From: Mucilaginibacter sp. OK283
GTDB taxonomy: Bacteria > Bacteroidota > Bacteroidia > Sphingobacteriales > Sphingobacteriaceae
Direction: 5' to 3'
Assembly: GCF_900110415.1 (NCBI RefSeq)
Contig: NZ_FODR01000005.1
Span: forward strand, 124,001 to 188,000
Length of the DNA: 64,000 nt
Below are positions 26,507 through 34,834 of this stretch, in pieces. The notes under the pieces are model-generated. The model did no database searches. It was not told where the DNA came from and saw only the letters and a program-made list of their open reading frames with translations. The stretch's first letter is position 1. Each line of letters begins with the position of its first letter. A program made the position numbers and the translations under genes.

Positions 26507-27070
26507 TTAAACCGTCATGATATCTTTTTCCTTGGCATCAGAAAGCTGATCTACTTTGATGATATAAGCATCGGTCAACTTTTGAATTTCGGCTTCACCT
26601 ACTTTTATTTCATCTTCAGACACGCCTTCCGATTTCAATTTTTTGATCTTCTCATTGGCATCTTTACGGATGTTGCGGATAGCGATTTTACCGGTTTCGG
26701 CTTCGCCTTTTGCTTTTTTAACCAAATCGCGGCGGCGCTCTTCTGTTAACGGCGGTACGTTAATACGGATGATGATACCATCGTTTTGCGGGTTAACGCC
26801 AAGGTTAGCCGCTATAATTGCTTTTTCTATAGGGGCAAGCAACGATTTTTCCCAGGGTTGTATAATAATTGTGCGGGCATCAGGGGTGTTTACGCTACCC
26901 ACCTGGCTTAAAGGGGTTGCAGTACCGTAATAATCAACCGTAACATCATCCAGCATTGATGGGCTTGCTTTACCGGCACGTATTTTATTTAATTCGTTAT
27001 CGGCATGCTCAATGGCCCTTTCCATGGATGCCTTTGCATCAGTAACTTGTTTTTTAATGAGTTCGCTCAT
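26507..27070 (-). CDS. frr: ribosome recycling factor
   Basis: 187 residues from the ATG at 27070 (MSELIKKQVTDAKASMERA); the longer frame from 27232 adds 54 residues without family similarity. Domain marks: LNKIRAGKASPSMLDDVTVDYYG, ARTIIIQPWEKS, INVPPLTEERRRDLVKKAKGEAE and NIRKDANEKIKKL. It splits post-termination ribosomes together with EF-G. In many bacteria pyrH precedes frr; here a 195-bp gap and a divergent small secreted protein gene take that place. Confidence 0.95.
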   Translation of the reverse strand: MSELIKKQVTDAKASMERAIEHADNELNKIRAGKASPSMLDDVTVDYYGTATPLSQVGSVNTPDARTIIIQPWEKSLLAPIEKAIIAANLGVNPQNDGIIIRINVPPLTEERRRDLVKKAKGEAETGKIAIRNIRKDANEKIKKLKSEGVSEDEIKVGEAEIQKLTDAYIIKVDQLSDAKEKDIMTV

Positions 27071-27265
27071 CGGTTTAAATTTTTCACAAAAATAATAAAA
27101 TCTACCATTTAACAGCAGGCCATCTGTTTTATCATTTGGTGCCCGCCATGGTTTGCCAACTAACGTAATTTTTGCAGGTATGTTTTTAGCTATAAATGTT
27201 AAATAACTTTTTTTAACATTTATAATGCCCATTTGTATTTATCTTAGTGTAAACCTATTACAGCT

Positions 27266-27625
27266 ATGAAAAAAATACTGTTAATTATCATTTTGGCCAC
27301 ATGTGTAAGTCAGTTAAAAGCGCAGATATCACTTAATCCTTTTTTTAGCAATAAAATTACCTGGAGTCCCACTTTAAAGCCAAAAACAGCTACTAACTTT
27401 TTTGCAACAAAACCTGTATCACCGCAGTTAAAAGGTCTTTTATCGGGCAGCGCACTGCAAATGCCTGATACCCAACCTATGCGCTATTTGATGCCGGTTG
27501 TTAAAGTATCAAGTACCGATAGGATGCCCGTAATAAAAACCGATGAGCCAGGGATGCATTATACCATGCTGATAAAAGGATATGGATCGCCAAAGTTGGA
27601 TAGTTTGGCAAAATCAATGCCGTAA
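27266..27625 (+). CDS. small secreted protein, unknown
   Basis: 119 residues with a signal peptide (cleavage after LKA/QIS, about 19-20). The mature part is short, Pro/Lys/Ser-rich and contains MRYLMPVVKVSSTDRMPVIKTDEPGMHYTMLIKG. I see no motif I recognise. It is divergent from frr with no operon partner. Confidence 0.6.
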   Translation: MKKILLIIILATCVSQLKAQISLNPFFSNKITWSPTLKPKTATNFFATKPVSPQLKGLLSGSALQMPDTQPMRYLMPVVKVSSTDRMPVIKTDEPGMHYTMLIKGYGSPKLDSLAKSMP

Positions 27626-27731
27626 TATTGTTGTAAAAGGTTTTTATGAGGTAAAAAACAACGTTACGCGGGTTGCAAAATTTACGAAATGCCAGGGATT
27701 AACGTTATCCAGGGTTGTCCAATTTTTCTGG

Positions 27732-27812
27732 CATCCTTGAGGTACGAACGACCTATCAACTGTGCATAACCGATAGAAAAGTTCGCGAATAGATCCTTCG
27801 TACCTCAGGATG
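27732..27812. repeat. inverted-repeat element CATCCTGAGGTACGAA type
   Basis: CATCCTTGAGGTACGAACG (27732-27750) faces CTTCGTACCTCAGGATG (27796-27812), an imperfect ~20-bp stem. Weaker outer complementarity exists between AAATTTACGAAATGCC (~27679) and the AATTTCGCAAATTTTACC region (~27845). It fills the convergent gap 27626-27914. It is distinct from the heptamer arrays because it has no internal 7-nt repeat. Confidence 0.7.
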
Positions 27813-27914
27813 ACGGTTTTTTATTTTATATATCATTCCCCTTCAGAATTTCGCAAATTTTACCACTCAGGATGGCAGGCCTTCGCGCCTTGAAATTAAA
27901 GTATGCAAGGAAAA

Positions 27915-28748
27915 CTACCTCGCCTGTTCTTCAGCCATCAACACACCCTTGTTAGCTTCGTCCACAACAGCCGCTCCCCGTTTTTTAACCACTTCATTAA
28001 AACTTTTCTCGTAATCAGGGTGATTAGTGCCCATTAGCCTGTCCCAGATGTTAAAATACAGCCCGTAGTTGCATTTAACCAAGCGGTGATGCATGTTATG
28101 GTGGGTTGATGTATTATGCCATTTAAATAGCTTATGGCTGGCAAAACCTTTCGGAAAAAGCTCGAAACCCAGGTGACCGGTTACATTGAGCAATAAGGAA
28201 TATAAGGAGAACAAAGTTAACGCTGTACCATGGTACGGGATGGTGAAAGCTATCAGGGGCACAATGCCTACTTCGATACCAGCCTCCAGCGGGTGGAAAG
28301 CATACGCTGCAAATGGCGTTGGGTTAGTAGATAGGTGATGGGTTTTATGTATCGCTTTAAATAAAGGCTTCCAGTGCATAGCACGGTGTGACCAATAAAA
28401 ATAGGTATCGTGCATCAATATCATCAGCACAATACTAAAAAGGTAATAGCCCCATCCTTTATCGCTGATATTGGGATAAATACGGGTTAAGCCAGCTTTA
28501 CTGGCATAGATAACACTCATGATAACCAGGCCGAAGATAATAATAGTGATAAAGGAGTTCACCAACTCGCGGATTACGTGCTTATTTTCGGGATATCGCT
28601 GCTGTATTTTGGCGCGCCAGATGGTTTTATTCTTCCACACATAAAATACCAGGTAAAATGAGCCTGCAAATAACAGGTACCGCACAGCCAACCGGAGTAA
28701 AACGTTGGATATGGCGATCAAATCATCTATGCTGAAGCTTTTAAACAT
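27915..28748 (-). CDS. membrane fatty acid hydroxylase / sterol desaturase family protein
   Basis: 277 residues with several membrane helices (about 15-35, 55-80, 95-120, 155-190). The di-iron histidine clusters are present: HDTYFYWSHRAMH (near 118-130), HKTHH (near 140) and HNMHH (near 215-220), plus a single upstream His set. Such enzymes hydroxylate or desaturate lipid substrates at the membrane. In Bacteroidota they modify fatty acids, carotenoids or sphingolipid chains; which applies is not determinable. Confidence 0.88.
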   Translation of the reverse strand: MFKSFSIDDLIAISNVLLRLAVRYLLFAGSFYLVFYVWKNKTIWRAKIQQRYPENKHVIRELVNSFITIIIFGLVIMSVIYASKAGLTRIYPNISDKGWGYYLFSIVLMILMHDTYFYWSHRAMHWKPLFKAIHKTHHLSTNPTPFAAYAFHPLEAGIEVGIVPLIAFTIPYHGTALTLFSLYSLLLNVTGHLGFELFPKGFASHKLFKWHNTSTHHNMHHRLVKCNYGLYFNIWDRLMGTNHPDYEKSFNEVVKKRGAAVVDEANKGVLMAEEQAR

Positions 28749-28785
28749 CTCTCATTAAACGTTTAAAAATGACAATTTATATAGC

Positions 28786-29574
28786 TTAAAAATCCTTATT
28801 CAGCAGTTTTTCCAGCTCTGCGAAGCTGATATTCATTTTAACGCGGCCCTGCTTGGCATAAGAGATCTCGCCGGTTTCTTCGGATATAATGATGGCAGTA
28901 GCTTCGTTGGCTTCGGTTACACCAATACCGGCACGGTGTCGCAGGCCAAATTGAGCGGGCAGGTCTGTTTTTTCAGTCAGTGGTAAAATACAGCTGGCCG
29001 ATTTAATTTTATTTTCAGCAATTACTACAGCCCCGTCATGCAGCGGGCTCGTTTTTTGAAAAATACTTTCCAGCAGGCGTTTGGAGATCCGGGCTTCTAC
29101 AACCTCGCAACTATTTTGGTAAAACTGCTCATCATAATATTTGGCAAATACAATGAGGGCGCCTGTGCGGGTCTGCTTCATGCTTTTGCAGGCATCAATA
29201 ATAGGCTTAATACGGGCGTAGTTGTTTTTCTCCACTTCCTTTTTGCCAAAAAAATACTGCCACCAGGCCTTATTGCGTTGCAAGGAAGCATTTTTGCCCA
29301 CCAATAGTAAAAATTTCCTGATCTCCTGCTGAAATACGATGATTACGATAATAATACCCACATCCACTACCTTTTTCAGGATGCCCGCCAGCAAGGGCAT
29401 TTTTGTTTCGGGCACAATGAAATACAACAGATATATAAATGCAAGCCCAATAAAAATGTTTGCTGCTATGGTTCCCCGAAGGAGGTTATAAAGCTGGTAA
29501 ATAATGGTTGCCAGCAACAGGATATCCAGTATGGCAAACGGCGTAATTTTAAGGCTGCTTAAAAAGGATTGCAT
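28786..29574 (-). CDS. diadenylate cyclase (c-di-AMP synthase), CdaA type
   Basis: 262 residues. Three N-terminal membrane helices (about 12-70) precede the DAC domain with the DGA motif in SPLHDGAVVIAENKI and the RHR motif in FGLRHRAGIGVTEA, both needed for condensing two ATP into c-di-AMP. The C-terminus is a short helical tail. The usual neighbour folP is absent; the downstream gene is a fatty-acid hydroxylase in the same direction 37 bp away, suggesting cotranscription. Confidence 0.92.
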   Translation of the reverse strand: MQSFLSSLKITPFAILDILLLATIIYQLYNLLRGTIAANIFIGLAFIYLLYFIVPETKMPLLAGILKKVVDVGIIIVIIVFQQEIRKFLLLVGKNASLQRNKAWWQYFFGKKEVEKNNYARIKPIIDACKSMKQTRTGALIVFAKYYDEQFYQNSCEVVEARISKRLLESIFQKTSPLHDGAVVIAENKIKSASCILPLTEKTDLPAQFGLRHRAGIGVTEANEATAIIISEETGEISYAKQGRVKMNISFAELEKLLNKDF

Positions 29575-29688
29575 TTACGAAGTTAACAAGTTTCGGCAAG
29601 TTAAAAAGTGCTGATGAAACATTGGCGTGCCGCAAATAAATTAGTGTGCCGTAGGTAAGTTACTAAGTTAAGAAAGTTAGAAGGGTTT

Positions 29689-29770
29689 GAATATCCAACA
29701 CCGAATATCCAATGCCTAATAACGAACAGAAACTTCGGTGTCGGACATTCGAAATTCATTGTTCGATATT
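29689..29770. repeat. inverted-repeat element GAATATCCAACACC type
   Basis: Two direct units, GAATATCCAACACC and GAATATCCAATGCC (about 29689-29716), face a partly complementary stretch rich in CGGTGTCGGACATTCG and GTTCGATATT (29734-29770). AAGTTA-type short repeats (29580-29680) precede it. Together these fill the gap between the cyclase start and the hemoglobin gene. Confidence 0.6.
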
Positions 29771-29790
29771 ATTTACACATCTGTTGTTGC

Positions 29791-30279
29791 TTACTTAATA
29801 ACATCGCCTGGTATATACGGCCCACCCGGCACACCCCATCCCCAGGCTGGCATCGGCGCGTTGGCAGCCTCGGTTGCTTCGCTTTCTTTTGAGTTGATAA
29901 CCGCAATGCGCGTACCCCACTCCAGGTAAGCCAAAAATGCCGATCGGAATTCGGGATCGTCCGGCAGTTGTAATTCGTCGGCAGTTTCCAGCAGTAGTTC
30001 CATCCAGCGTTTGCGGTGCGCCTCGGTCAGGTATTTTTGCAAGTGCTTGCTTATCATGATAAAATGGCTGCCCTCCTCCTCGCTGTAAGTTTTAGGGCCG
30101 CCCAAAACTTCGGCAACAAAATGGGCCACATGCATACGGTGTTGAGCCGACATGTGTTTAAATACAGGCTCCAGTAATTCGTCGGCCAAAACCTTGTCAT
30201 AAAATTTATCAAACAGAGTTACAAAAGCCTGCATACCGCCGGCCCATTCAAAAAGCGAAGGGATTTTATTAGCTGCCAT
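29791..30279 (-). CDS. truncated (group II-like) hemoglobin
   Basis: 162 residues. LFEWAGGMQAFVTLFDKFYDKVLADELLEPVF matches the start of the 2-on-2 globin fold; HVAHFVAEVLGGPKTYSEE carries the proximal-histidine region and RKRWMELLLETADE the G-helix tryptophan typical of group II. After the globin (~140 residues) there is a short tail rich in Trp, Gly and Pro (about 145-160). Roles in O2 or NO chemistry are known for the family; the ligand here is not determinable. Confidence 0.85.
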   Translation of the reverse strand: MAANKIPSLFEWAGGMQAFVTLFDKFYDKVLADELLEPVFKHMSAQHRMHVAHFVAEVLGGPKTYSEEEGSHFIMISKHLQKYLTEAHRKRWMELLLETADELQLPDDPEFRSAFLAYLEWGTRIAVINSKESEATEAANAPMPAWGWGVPGGPYIPGDVIK

Positions 30280-30353
30280 ATTATTTAAGCCGTTATATTC
30301 AAAAATAAAGATAGCAGCGAATAATTTAATATGTGGAATTAAATCAGGAATCT

Positions 30354-31325
30354 TTACTTATTCCGCTCGGTAGTAAAGCGCACCAATTGCTCCAAGGCGG
30401 TATGCGAATCGCTTGGCGGGAAAGTATTCAGTATTTCAAAAGCCTCGTCCTGGTATTTTTTCATTTGAGTTTCGGCATATTGCAAACCGCCGGTCTCGTT
30501 CACAAATTTTATGATCTGGGCAATCTTGGCAGGGTCGTCGTTATGGTTTTTAACAAGGTTAATGATCCGTTTCTTTTCAGACGGCGTAGTATTGGCCAGC
30601 GAATAAATAAGGGGTAATGTAACTTTTTTCTCCTTGATATCGATACCCAAGGGTTTACCCACATCATCGGTACCAAAATCAAACATATCGTCCTTAATCT
30701 GGAAGGCAATGCCTATTTTCTCGCCAAAAAGGCGCATTTTTTCAACCACCTCATCACTTGCGCCGGCAGATGACGCCCCACAGGCACAACAGGAAGCAAT
30801 AAGGGAAGCTGTTTTCTGACGGATAACTTCGTAATAAACCGGTTCGCCAATGTCCATGCGTCGTACTTTTTCTATCTGCATCAACTCGCCCTCGCTCATT
30901 TGCTTAACGGCATCTGATACGATACGCAGCAATTGAAAATCATTATTTTCAATAGAAAGCAACAGGCCTTTAGATAGCAGGTAATCGCCTACTAAAACAG
31001 CTATTTTATTTTTCCATAAAGCGTTGATAGAGAAAAATCCCCGGCGCTGGTAAGAGTTATCAACCACATCATCATGCACCAGCGAAGCGGTATGTAAAAG
31101 TTCGACCAAAGCCGCGCCCCTGTGTGTAGATTCGTTGATGCCGCCACATATTTTGGCAGCAAAAAAAACGAACATAGGCCTTATCTGCTTGCCTTTACGT
31201 TTAACAATATAATGGGTAATGCGATCCAGTAACGGCACCGAGCTTTGCATAGAAGACTTGAACTTCTCTTCGAACGCATCAATATCGGCAGCGATAGGTC
31301 TCTTAATCTCGTTGATGCTCAGCAT
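30354..31325 (-). CDS. long-chain polyprenyl diphosphate synthase
   Basis: 323 residues. The first aspartate-rich motif is LVHDDVVDN (DDxxD) near 88 and the second is KDDMFDFGTDD near 215, with the GKQIRPMF substrate segment near 50. These are the chain-elongating trans-prenyltransferase features; the length fits octaprenyl/heptaprenyl synthases that make the quinone side chain. The product chain length cannot be fixed from sequence alone. It is a single gene, last before the tRNA island. Confidence 0.9.
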   Translation of the reverse strand: MLSINEIKRPIAADIDAFEEKFKSSMQSSVPLLDRITHYIVKRKGKQIRPMFVFFAAKICGGINESTHRGAALVELLHTASLVHDDVVDNSYQRRGFFSINALWKNKIAVLVGDYLLSKGLLLSIENNDFQLLRIVSDAVKQMSEGELMQIEKVRRMDIGEPVYYEVIRQKTASLIASCCACGASSAGASDEVVEKMRLFGEKIGIAFQIKDDMFDFGTDDVGKPLGIDIKEKKVTLPLIYSLANTTPSEKKRIINLVKNHNDDPAKIAQIIKFVNETGGLQYAETQMKKYQDEAFEILNTFPPSDSHTALEQLVRFTTERNK

Positions 31326-31591
31326 TTAAACTAAACAAGCTTTTATGGTGTAAAACTGCCTTGTGGCAATATGAGGCAAACATAAGCTAAAATTATTTAT
31401 CTGCATTAATGCAGAATATTTTTTACTCAAATTAAACCATCTGATCAGTAAACAGTCAATACAACTGATTGCCATATTTATATAAGTCGAGTTAAAGTTT
31501 TGTGTGAGCGGGTTGCCTTTAAAAAGGTGCCCGCTTTTTTATTAGCGGCAAATGCAATAATATTTTACCTTTGCAATCCATTTAGCAATAC

Positions 31592-31684
<93 letters not shown>

Positions 31685-31744
31685 AGTAAAAATAGTTTAT
31701 AACTGATTGAAAATAAATTATTTACATGTGAAAATTAAAAGAAA

Positions 31745-31758
31745 GAGGGATTCGAACC
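31745..31758 (-). repeat. inverted copy of the tRNA T-arm
   Basis: The reverse complement reads GGTTCGAATCCCTC, identical to tRNA-Ser 31658-31671. It lies 65 bp downstream of the tRNA in inverted orientation and may be a scar of an earlier insertion. Confidence 0.5.
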
Positions 31759-31777
31759 TTGGACCTTTTAAAATTGA

Positions 31778-31812
31778 AAAACCCTCTAATTTCGCTAATT
31801 AGGGGGTTTTTG
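31778..31812. terminator. hairpin terminator downstream of tRNA-Ser
   Basis: AAAAACCCTCTAATT and AATTAGGGGGTTTTT form a stem with a short CGCT-like loop and a T-run. A second AT-rich hairpin (GCGTCTTTTTT / AAAAAAGACGC) follows at about 31879-31905. Confidence 0.65.
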
Positions 31813-31995
31813 TTTTTTTAGCCCTTCTGAAAATCAAAAGATCTTCACAACTGCATTGCGTCATTCGTAGCGTCTTTTTTATTTCAAAAAAGACGCTTTA
31901 AAGGTTTAAATAATTGCAAATGAATTACTTAAGTTAAAATTGGAAATGCTTTTCGTTAAAAACAAATTAGTATTGATAATCAGTCAGTTATCATT

Positions 31996-32200
31996 TTAAA
32001 TGTCAGAAACCATTTCAACTAAATCATTAGCATTGACCCGTATAACAGCATGTTTACAATATGGACATCTTGTTTTGCAAAGGTCTTAGCTTTAAATTTG
32101 TTAATGGTTTAAAATCATATTTATGATAGAAAAAAACATCGGTTATTTTTTCTTCTTGAAACAAACCAAAAACAAAGGTGATGATGTCAGATTTATCTAC
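31996..32200 (-). pseudogene. remnant of a small zinc-ribbon-like protein with a frameshift
   Basis: On the minus strand one frame reads DKSDIITFVFGLFQ then EEKITDVFFYHKYDF and is cut by a frameshift near 32080-32090. The adjacent frame then reads CKTRCPYCKHAVIRVNAND and ends at a stop at 31996. Together they give ~65 residues with a CxxxCPYC metal-binding pattern and no start codon. This looks like the decayed C-terminal part of a gene. The family is not recognised. Confidence 0.5.
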
Positions 32201-32239
32201 TTAAAGACCTTATCATATCCTATAAATTGCTGTAAAAGT

Positions 32240-32500
32240 TAGGGCGCCCATCATCATTATAGCTGCCGGCTCTGTCATAATCATTTACTTTTACTGGCGT
32301 ATGTGCGATATGGATCTTGACACCTCGGCGAATGAGATGATCATTGATGGGCAGATGTATATTACAAGAAAAATCAGGTAATTTTCGGTACTTGAAGCTG
32401 GCTTAGGAAGGCAAATTTGCCAATTCCGATGAATAAAAGTTTCAAAGCACAAGAAAAAAACAAAGCCGATGACCCGGAGATTCCGGTGGATTAAGTATGG
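32240..32500 (+). other. coding-like scraps at island left end, unassigned
   Basis: Two short frames occur: one with a hydrophobic run (IIIIAAGSVIIIYFYW) followed by MDLDTSANEMIIDGQMY, stopping at about 32382, and a 21-codon ATG frame starting at 32430 that ends in ADDPEIPVD. A GGCAAATTTGCC palindrome (32410-32421) lies between. I cannot tell whether any of this is functional. Confidence 0.3.
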
Positions 32501-32518
32501 GCACGGATGTTCACTGCA

Positions 32519-33409
32519 TTAATTTACCAACCGCTTTTTAAAATCTTTAGGGGTCGTACCAACTTCTTTTTTGAACAGCCGGGCAAAGTACGACATATTT
32601 TCAAACCCGAGAGAATAAGCAATTTCAGAGACATGGTCGCCGGATTCCCGCAACCGGCTCTTGGCGATCGAGATCAGTGCGATATGGATCAGTTCCTGAG
32701 CCGTTTTCCCGGTCTCCAGCTTTAGCGCGTTGCTGAGGTAACGGGGAGACATATTCAATTCAGCGGCAAGGGTGGACACGGAGGGCAGCCCTTCTTTCAT
32801 CAACTTGTCCTGGCTGACGAGATCGTCCAGCAGCCTTTGGAATGCGGTCACCGTTTTACCGCTAAGTTCCCGGGGGTTGATGAACTGCCGTTTATAAAAA
32901 CGCTCGGCGTATTTCAATAACGAGTCGATATTGACCAGGATAATATTCCGGCTGAACTCGTCCTGGTTATTATCGTATTCGGTGTCGATGGATTCAAACA
33001 GGCGCATGATAATCTTTTCTTCTTTAGGCGCCAGGTGCAAAGCCTCGGCTGCTTCATAGTCAAAAAAGGCATACCGTCCGATCTCACGTTGCAGGGCGCT
33101 GCCCAGTAAAAAGTCTTCATGAAACAGCAGGATGTAGCCGCCTTCTTCCAGCTCCAGGTTATGGATCTCGATGACCTGCCGGGGTTTCCAGAACACCATA
33201 GAACCTTTTTCGTGATCGAATCGCGTGCGTCCGTACAGCCAGTGCCCGTCCTTGATGTGTTTCAGGCCGATCATGTAGCAATCGCAGGTGAACTCCCGGA
33301 AGTTTAGCACCAGCCCAGGTGTGATCCTGATCAGGCTGAGCATGGGATGCTCCGGTTCGGGCAGGCCATTGTCGCGGTGCATCTCGCTTAAAGAACGGTA
33401 GTGTTTCAT
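32519..33409 (-). CDS. AraC-family transcription regulator
   Basis: 296 residues. The C-terminal ~100 residues hold the two helix-turn-helix motifs (VSTLAAELNMSPRYLSNALKLETG and VSEIAYSLGFENMSYFARLFKKEVGTTPKDF). The N-terminal ~180 residues look like a cupin-type sensing domain (VMEIHNL... GGYILLFHEDFLL). It is the last gene of the leftward operon and probably senses a small molecule related to the redox enzymes upstream. Target promoter not evident. Confidence 0.9.
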   Translation of the reverse strand: MKHYRSLSEMHRDNGLPEPEHPMLSLIRITPGLVLNFREFTCDCYMIGLKHIKDGHWLYGRTRFDHEKGSMVFWKPRQVIEIHNLELEEGGYILLFHEDFLLGSALQREIGRYAFFDYEAAEALHLAPKEEKIIMRLFESIDTEYDNNQDEFSRNIILVNIDSLLKYAERFYKRQFINPRELSGKTVTAFQRLLDDLVSQDKLMKEGLPSVSTLAAELNMSPRYLSNALKLETGKTAQELIHIALISIAKSRLRESGDHVSEIAYSLGFENMSYFARLFKKEVGTTPKDFKKRLVN

Positions 33410-33429
33410 CAGGTCTAATTTAAAAAAGA

Positions 33430-33972
33430 TCAGGCACTAAATTGTCTTAAATGATAGTCGATATGGATCAGGGCCAGTTTACCCCATTGTTTGCGGGTTA
33501 GCCTGCCGAACAGGGGATGCGGACCCCAGGATTCGGTCGGCGTGGCCCAGGCCTTATCCAGTATCTCCAGCAATAGTTTTTGCTCTTGCTCAAAATCATA
33601 TTGAGCTTCGCGAGGTATGATGAAATTCAGCGGCATGCGCAATCCCCGCGGCTGCTCCGGGAAGAAATCGACCAGCAGCCATTTGAATACCGTACGGCTC
33701 AATCCGTAACTCTCGTCCCAAAGATCGAAATCACCCAGCGCACCACCCAGCGACAGGTTGAGATGGTGCAGCATCTGCGCTGCAACCATCGTGCCCCAGA
33801 CCCGTTTGGAACCCGGTGTCAGGCTTTGCACCCGCCGCCGGAATTCCGCCTGTTTTTCCGGTTCGTAAAACAATAGCCCATCTACCTGTGGCCTGATCAG
33901 GGCTTTGGTGAAATATTTAAGAATGGCGATAAAGGAATACCAGAGTTCCTTATTGATGAGCCTGCGTTTCAT
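33430..33972 (-). CDS. DUF1569 protein (DinB/YfiT-like four-helix fold)
   Basis: 180 residues from the ATG at 33972; a longer frame from 34110 overlaps the upstream SDR gene and is rejected. Features are WGTMVAAQMLHHLNLSLGG and, near the end, HPLFGRLTRKQWGKLALIHIDYHLRQF, matching the DUF1569 pattern with a histidine set like DinB metal sites. Function unknown; fold relatives include thiol-dependent transferases. It is spaced 4 bp from the SDR stop and 20 bp from the AraC start, so it is within the operon. Confidence 0.75.
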   Translation of the reverse strand: MKRRLINKELWYSFIAILKYFTKALIRPQVDGLLFYEPEKQAEFRRRVQSLTPGSKRVWGTMVAAQMLHHLNLSLGGALGDFDLWDESYGLSRTVFKWLLVDFFPEQPRGLRMPLNFIIPREAQYDFEQEQKLLLEILDKAWATPTESWGPHPLFGRLTRKQWGKLALIHIDYHLRQFSA

Positions 33973-33976
33973 GACC

Positions 33977-34813
33977 TTAGATCTCTGTAGGCTTGAATTT
34001 GCCGGCCCAGGCCTCAATTTCCTGGCTAACCTTGTCACGGTTAGTCCGGTAGGTTTGCAGGGAGTCTTGTCCCACCGGTAAATGAAGGGGTGGATTTTCG
34101 GTGTTCGCAAGTTCCAGAATCACCTGCGCAAGTTTGGCTGGGTCGCCGGGTTGGTTGCCGTGCAGCGCTTCCGGAACGGCTTTCATCTGGCCTACTACGG
34201 TAGCCTGGTAGTCTGCTATCGATTCCTTCGTCAGAGAATAGCTTTGCGAATTCAGGAACTGTGCGCGGAACAAGCCTGGGGCAAGGGCAGTAACCTTAAT
34301 ATTGAATGGGGCGAGTTCCAGGGCCAAGCCTTCGGATAAGCCTTCAACGGCGTATTTGGTCGAGCCATACAGGGCCCAGCCTGCTAAAGCACCGTAACCA
34401 AAGAGCGAAGAAATATTAATAATGTGTCCAGCCTTTCTTTCCCGCATACCGGGCAGTACTGCGCGGACAAGGTTCAGCACGCCGAACACATTAGTGTCAT
34501 ACTGCCGCCTCACTTCCTCAGCCGAAGCTTCTTCAATGGCACCAACAATGCCGAAACCGGCATTATTGACCAGGACATCGATCTGTCCGAACTTCGCCAG
34601 GCCTTCGCCGACCCCTCGTTGTACTTCAGCCTCGTTGGTAACATCAAGGTTGACGACCAGCAGGTCTGCCGGGTTTCCTAAAGCTGCCTGCAAGCCGGCG
34701 GCATCATTCCTGACGGTAGCGATCACCTTGTCGCCCGCTGAGAGAACAGTTTTTACGATTTCCAGGCCGAAGCCTTTGCCGGCACCTGTAACCAGCCAAA
34801 TTTTCTGTTTCAT
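33977..34813 (-). CDS. short-chain dehydrogenase/reductase
   Basis: 278 residues. The Rossmann motif TGAGKGFGLEIV, the NNAGFG segment, catalytic serine in IINISSLFG and YxxxK in ALYGSTKYAVEG are all intact. The EALHGNQPGDP region is typical of classical SDRs acting on small ketones or alcohols. The NAD(P) preference is uncertain. It lies between the NmrA-like gene (21 bp) and the DUF1569 gene (4 bp). Confidence 0.9.
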   Translation of the reverse strand: MKQKIWLVTGAGKGFGLEIVKTVLSAGDKVIATVRNDAAGLQAALGNPADLLVVNLDVTNEAEVQRGVGEGLAKFGQIDVLVNNAGFGIVGAIEEASAEEVRRQYDTNVFGVLNLVRAVLPGMRERKAGHIINISSLFGYGALAGWALYGSTKYAVEGLSEGLALELAPFNIKVTALAPGLFRAQFLNSQSYSLTKESIADYQATVVGQMKAVPEALHGNQPGDPAKLAQVILELANTENPPLHLPVGQDSLQTYRTNRDKVSQEIEAWAGKFKPTEI

Positions 34814-34834
34814 GGTTATTGATTTTTAAATGAT

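Noticed and set aside
33973..34110. 46-residue N-terminal extension of the DUF1569 gene
   Set aside because: It overlaps the end of the SDR gene in another frame and has no family similarity; ATG at 33972 fits the operon spacing.
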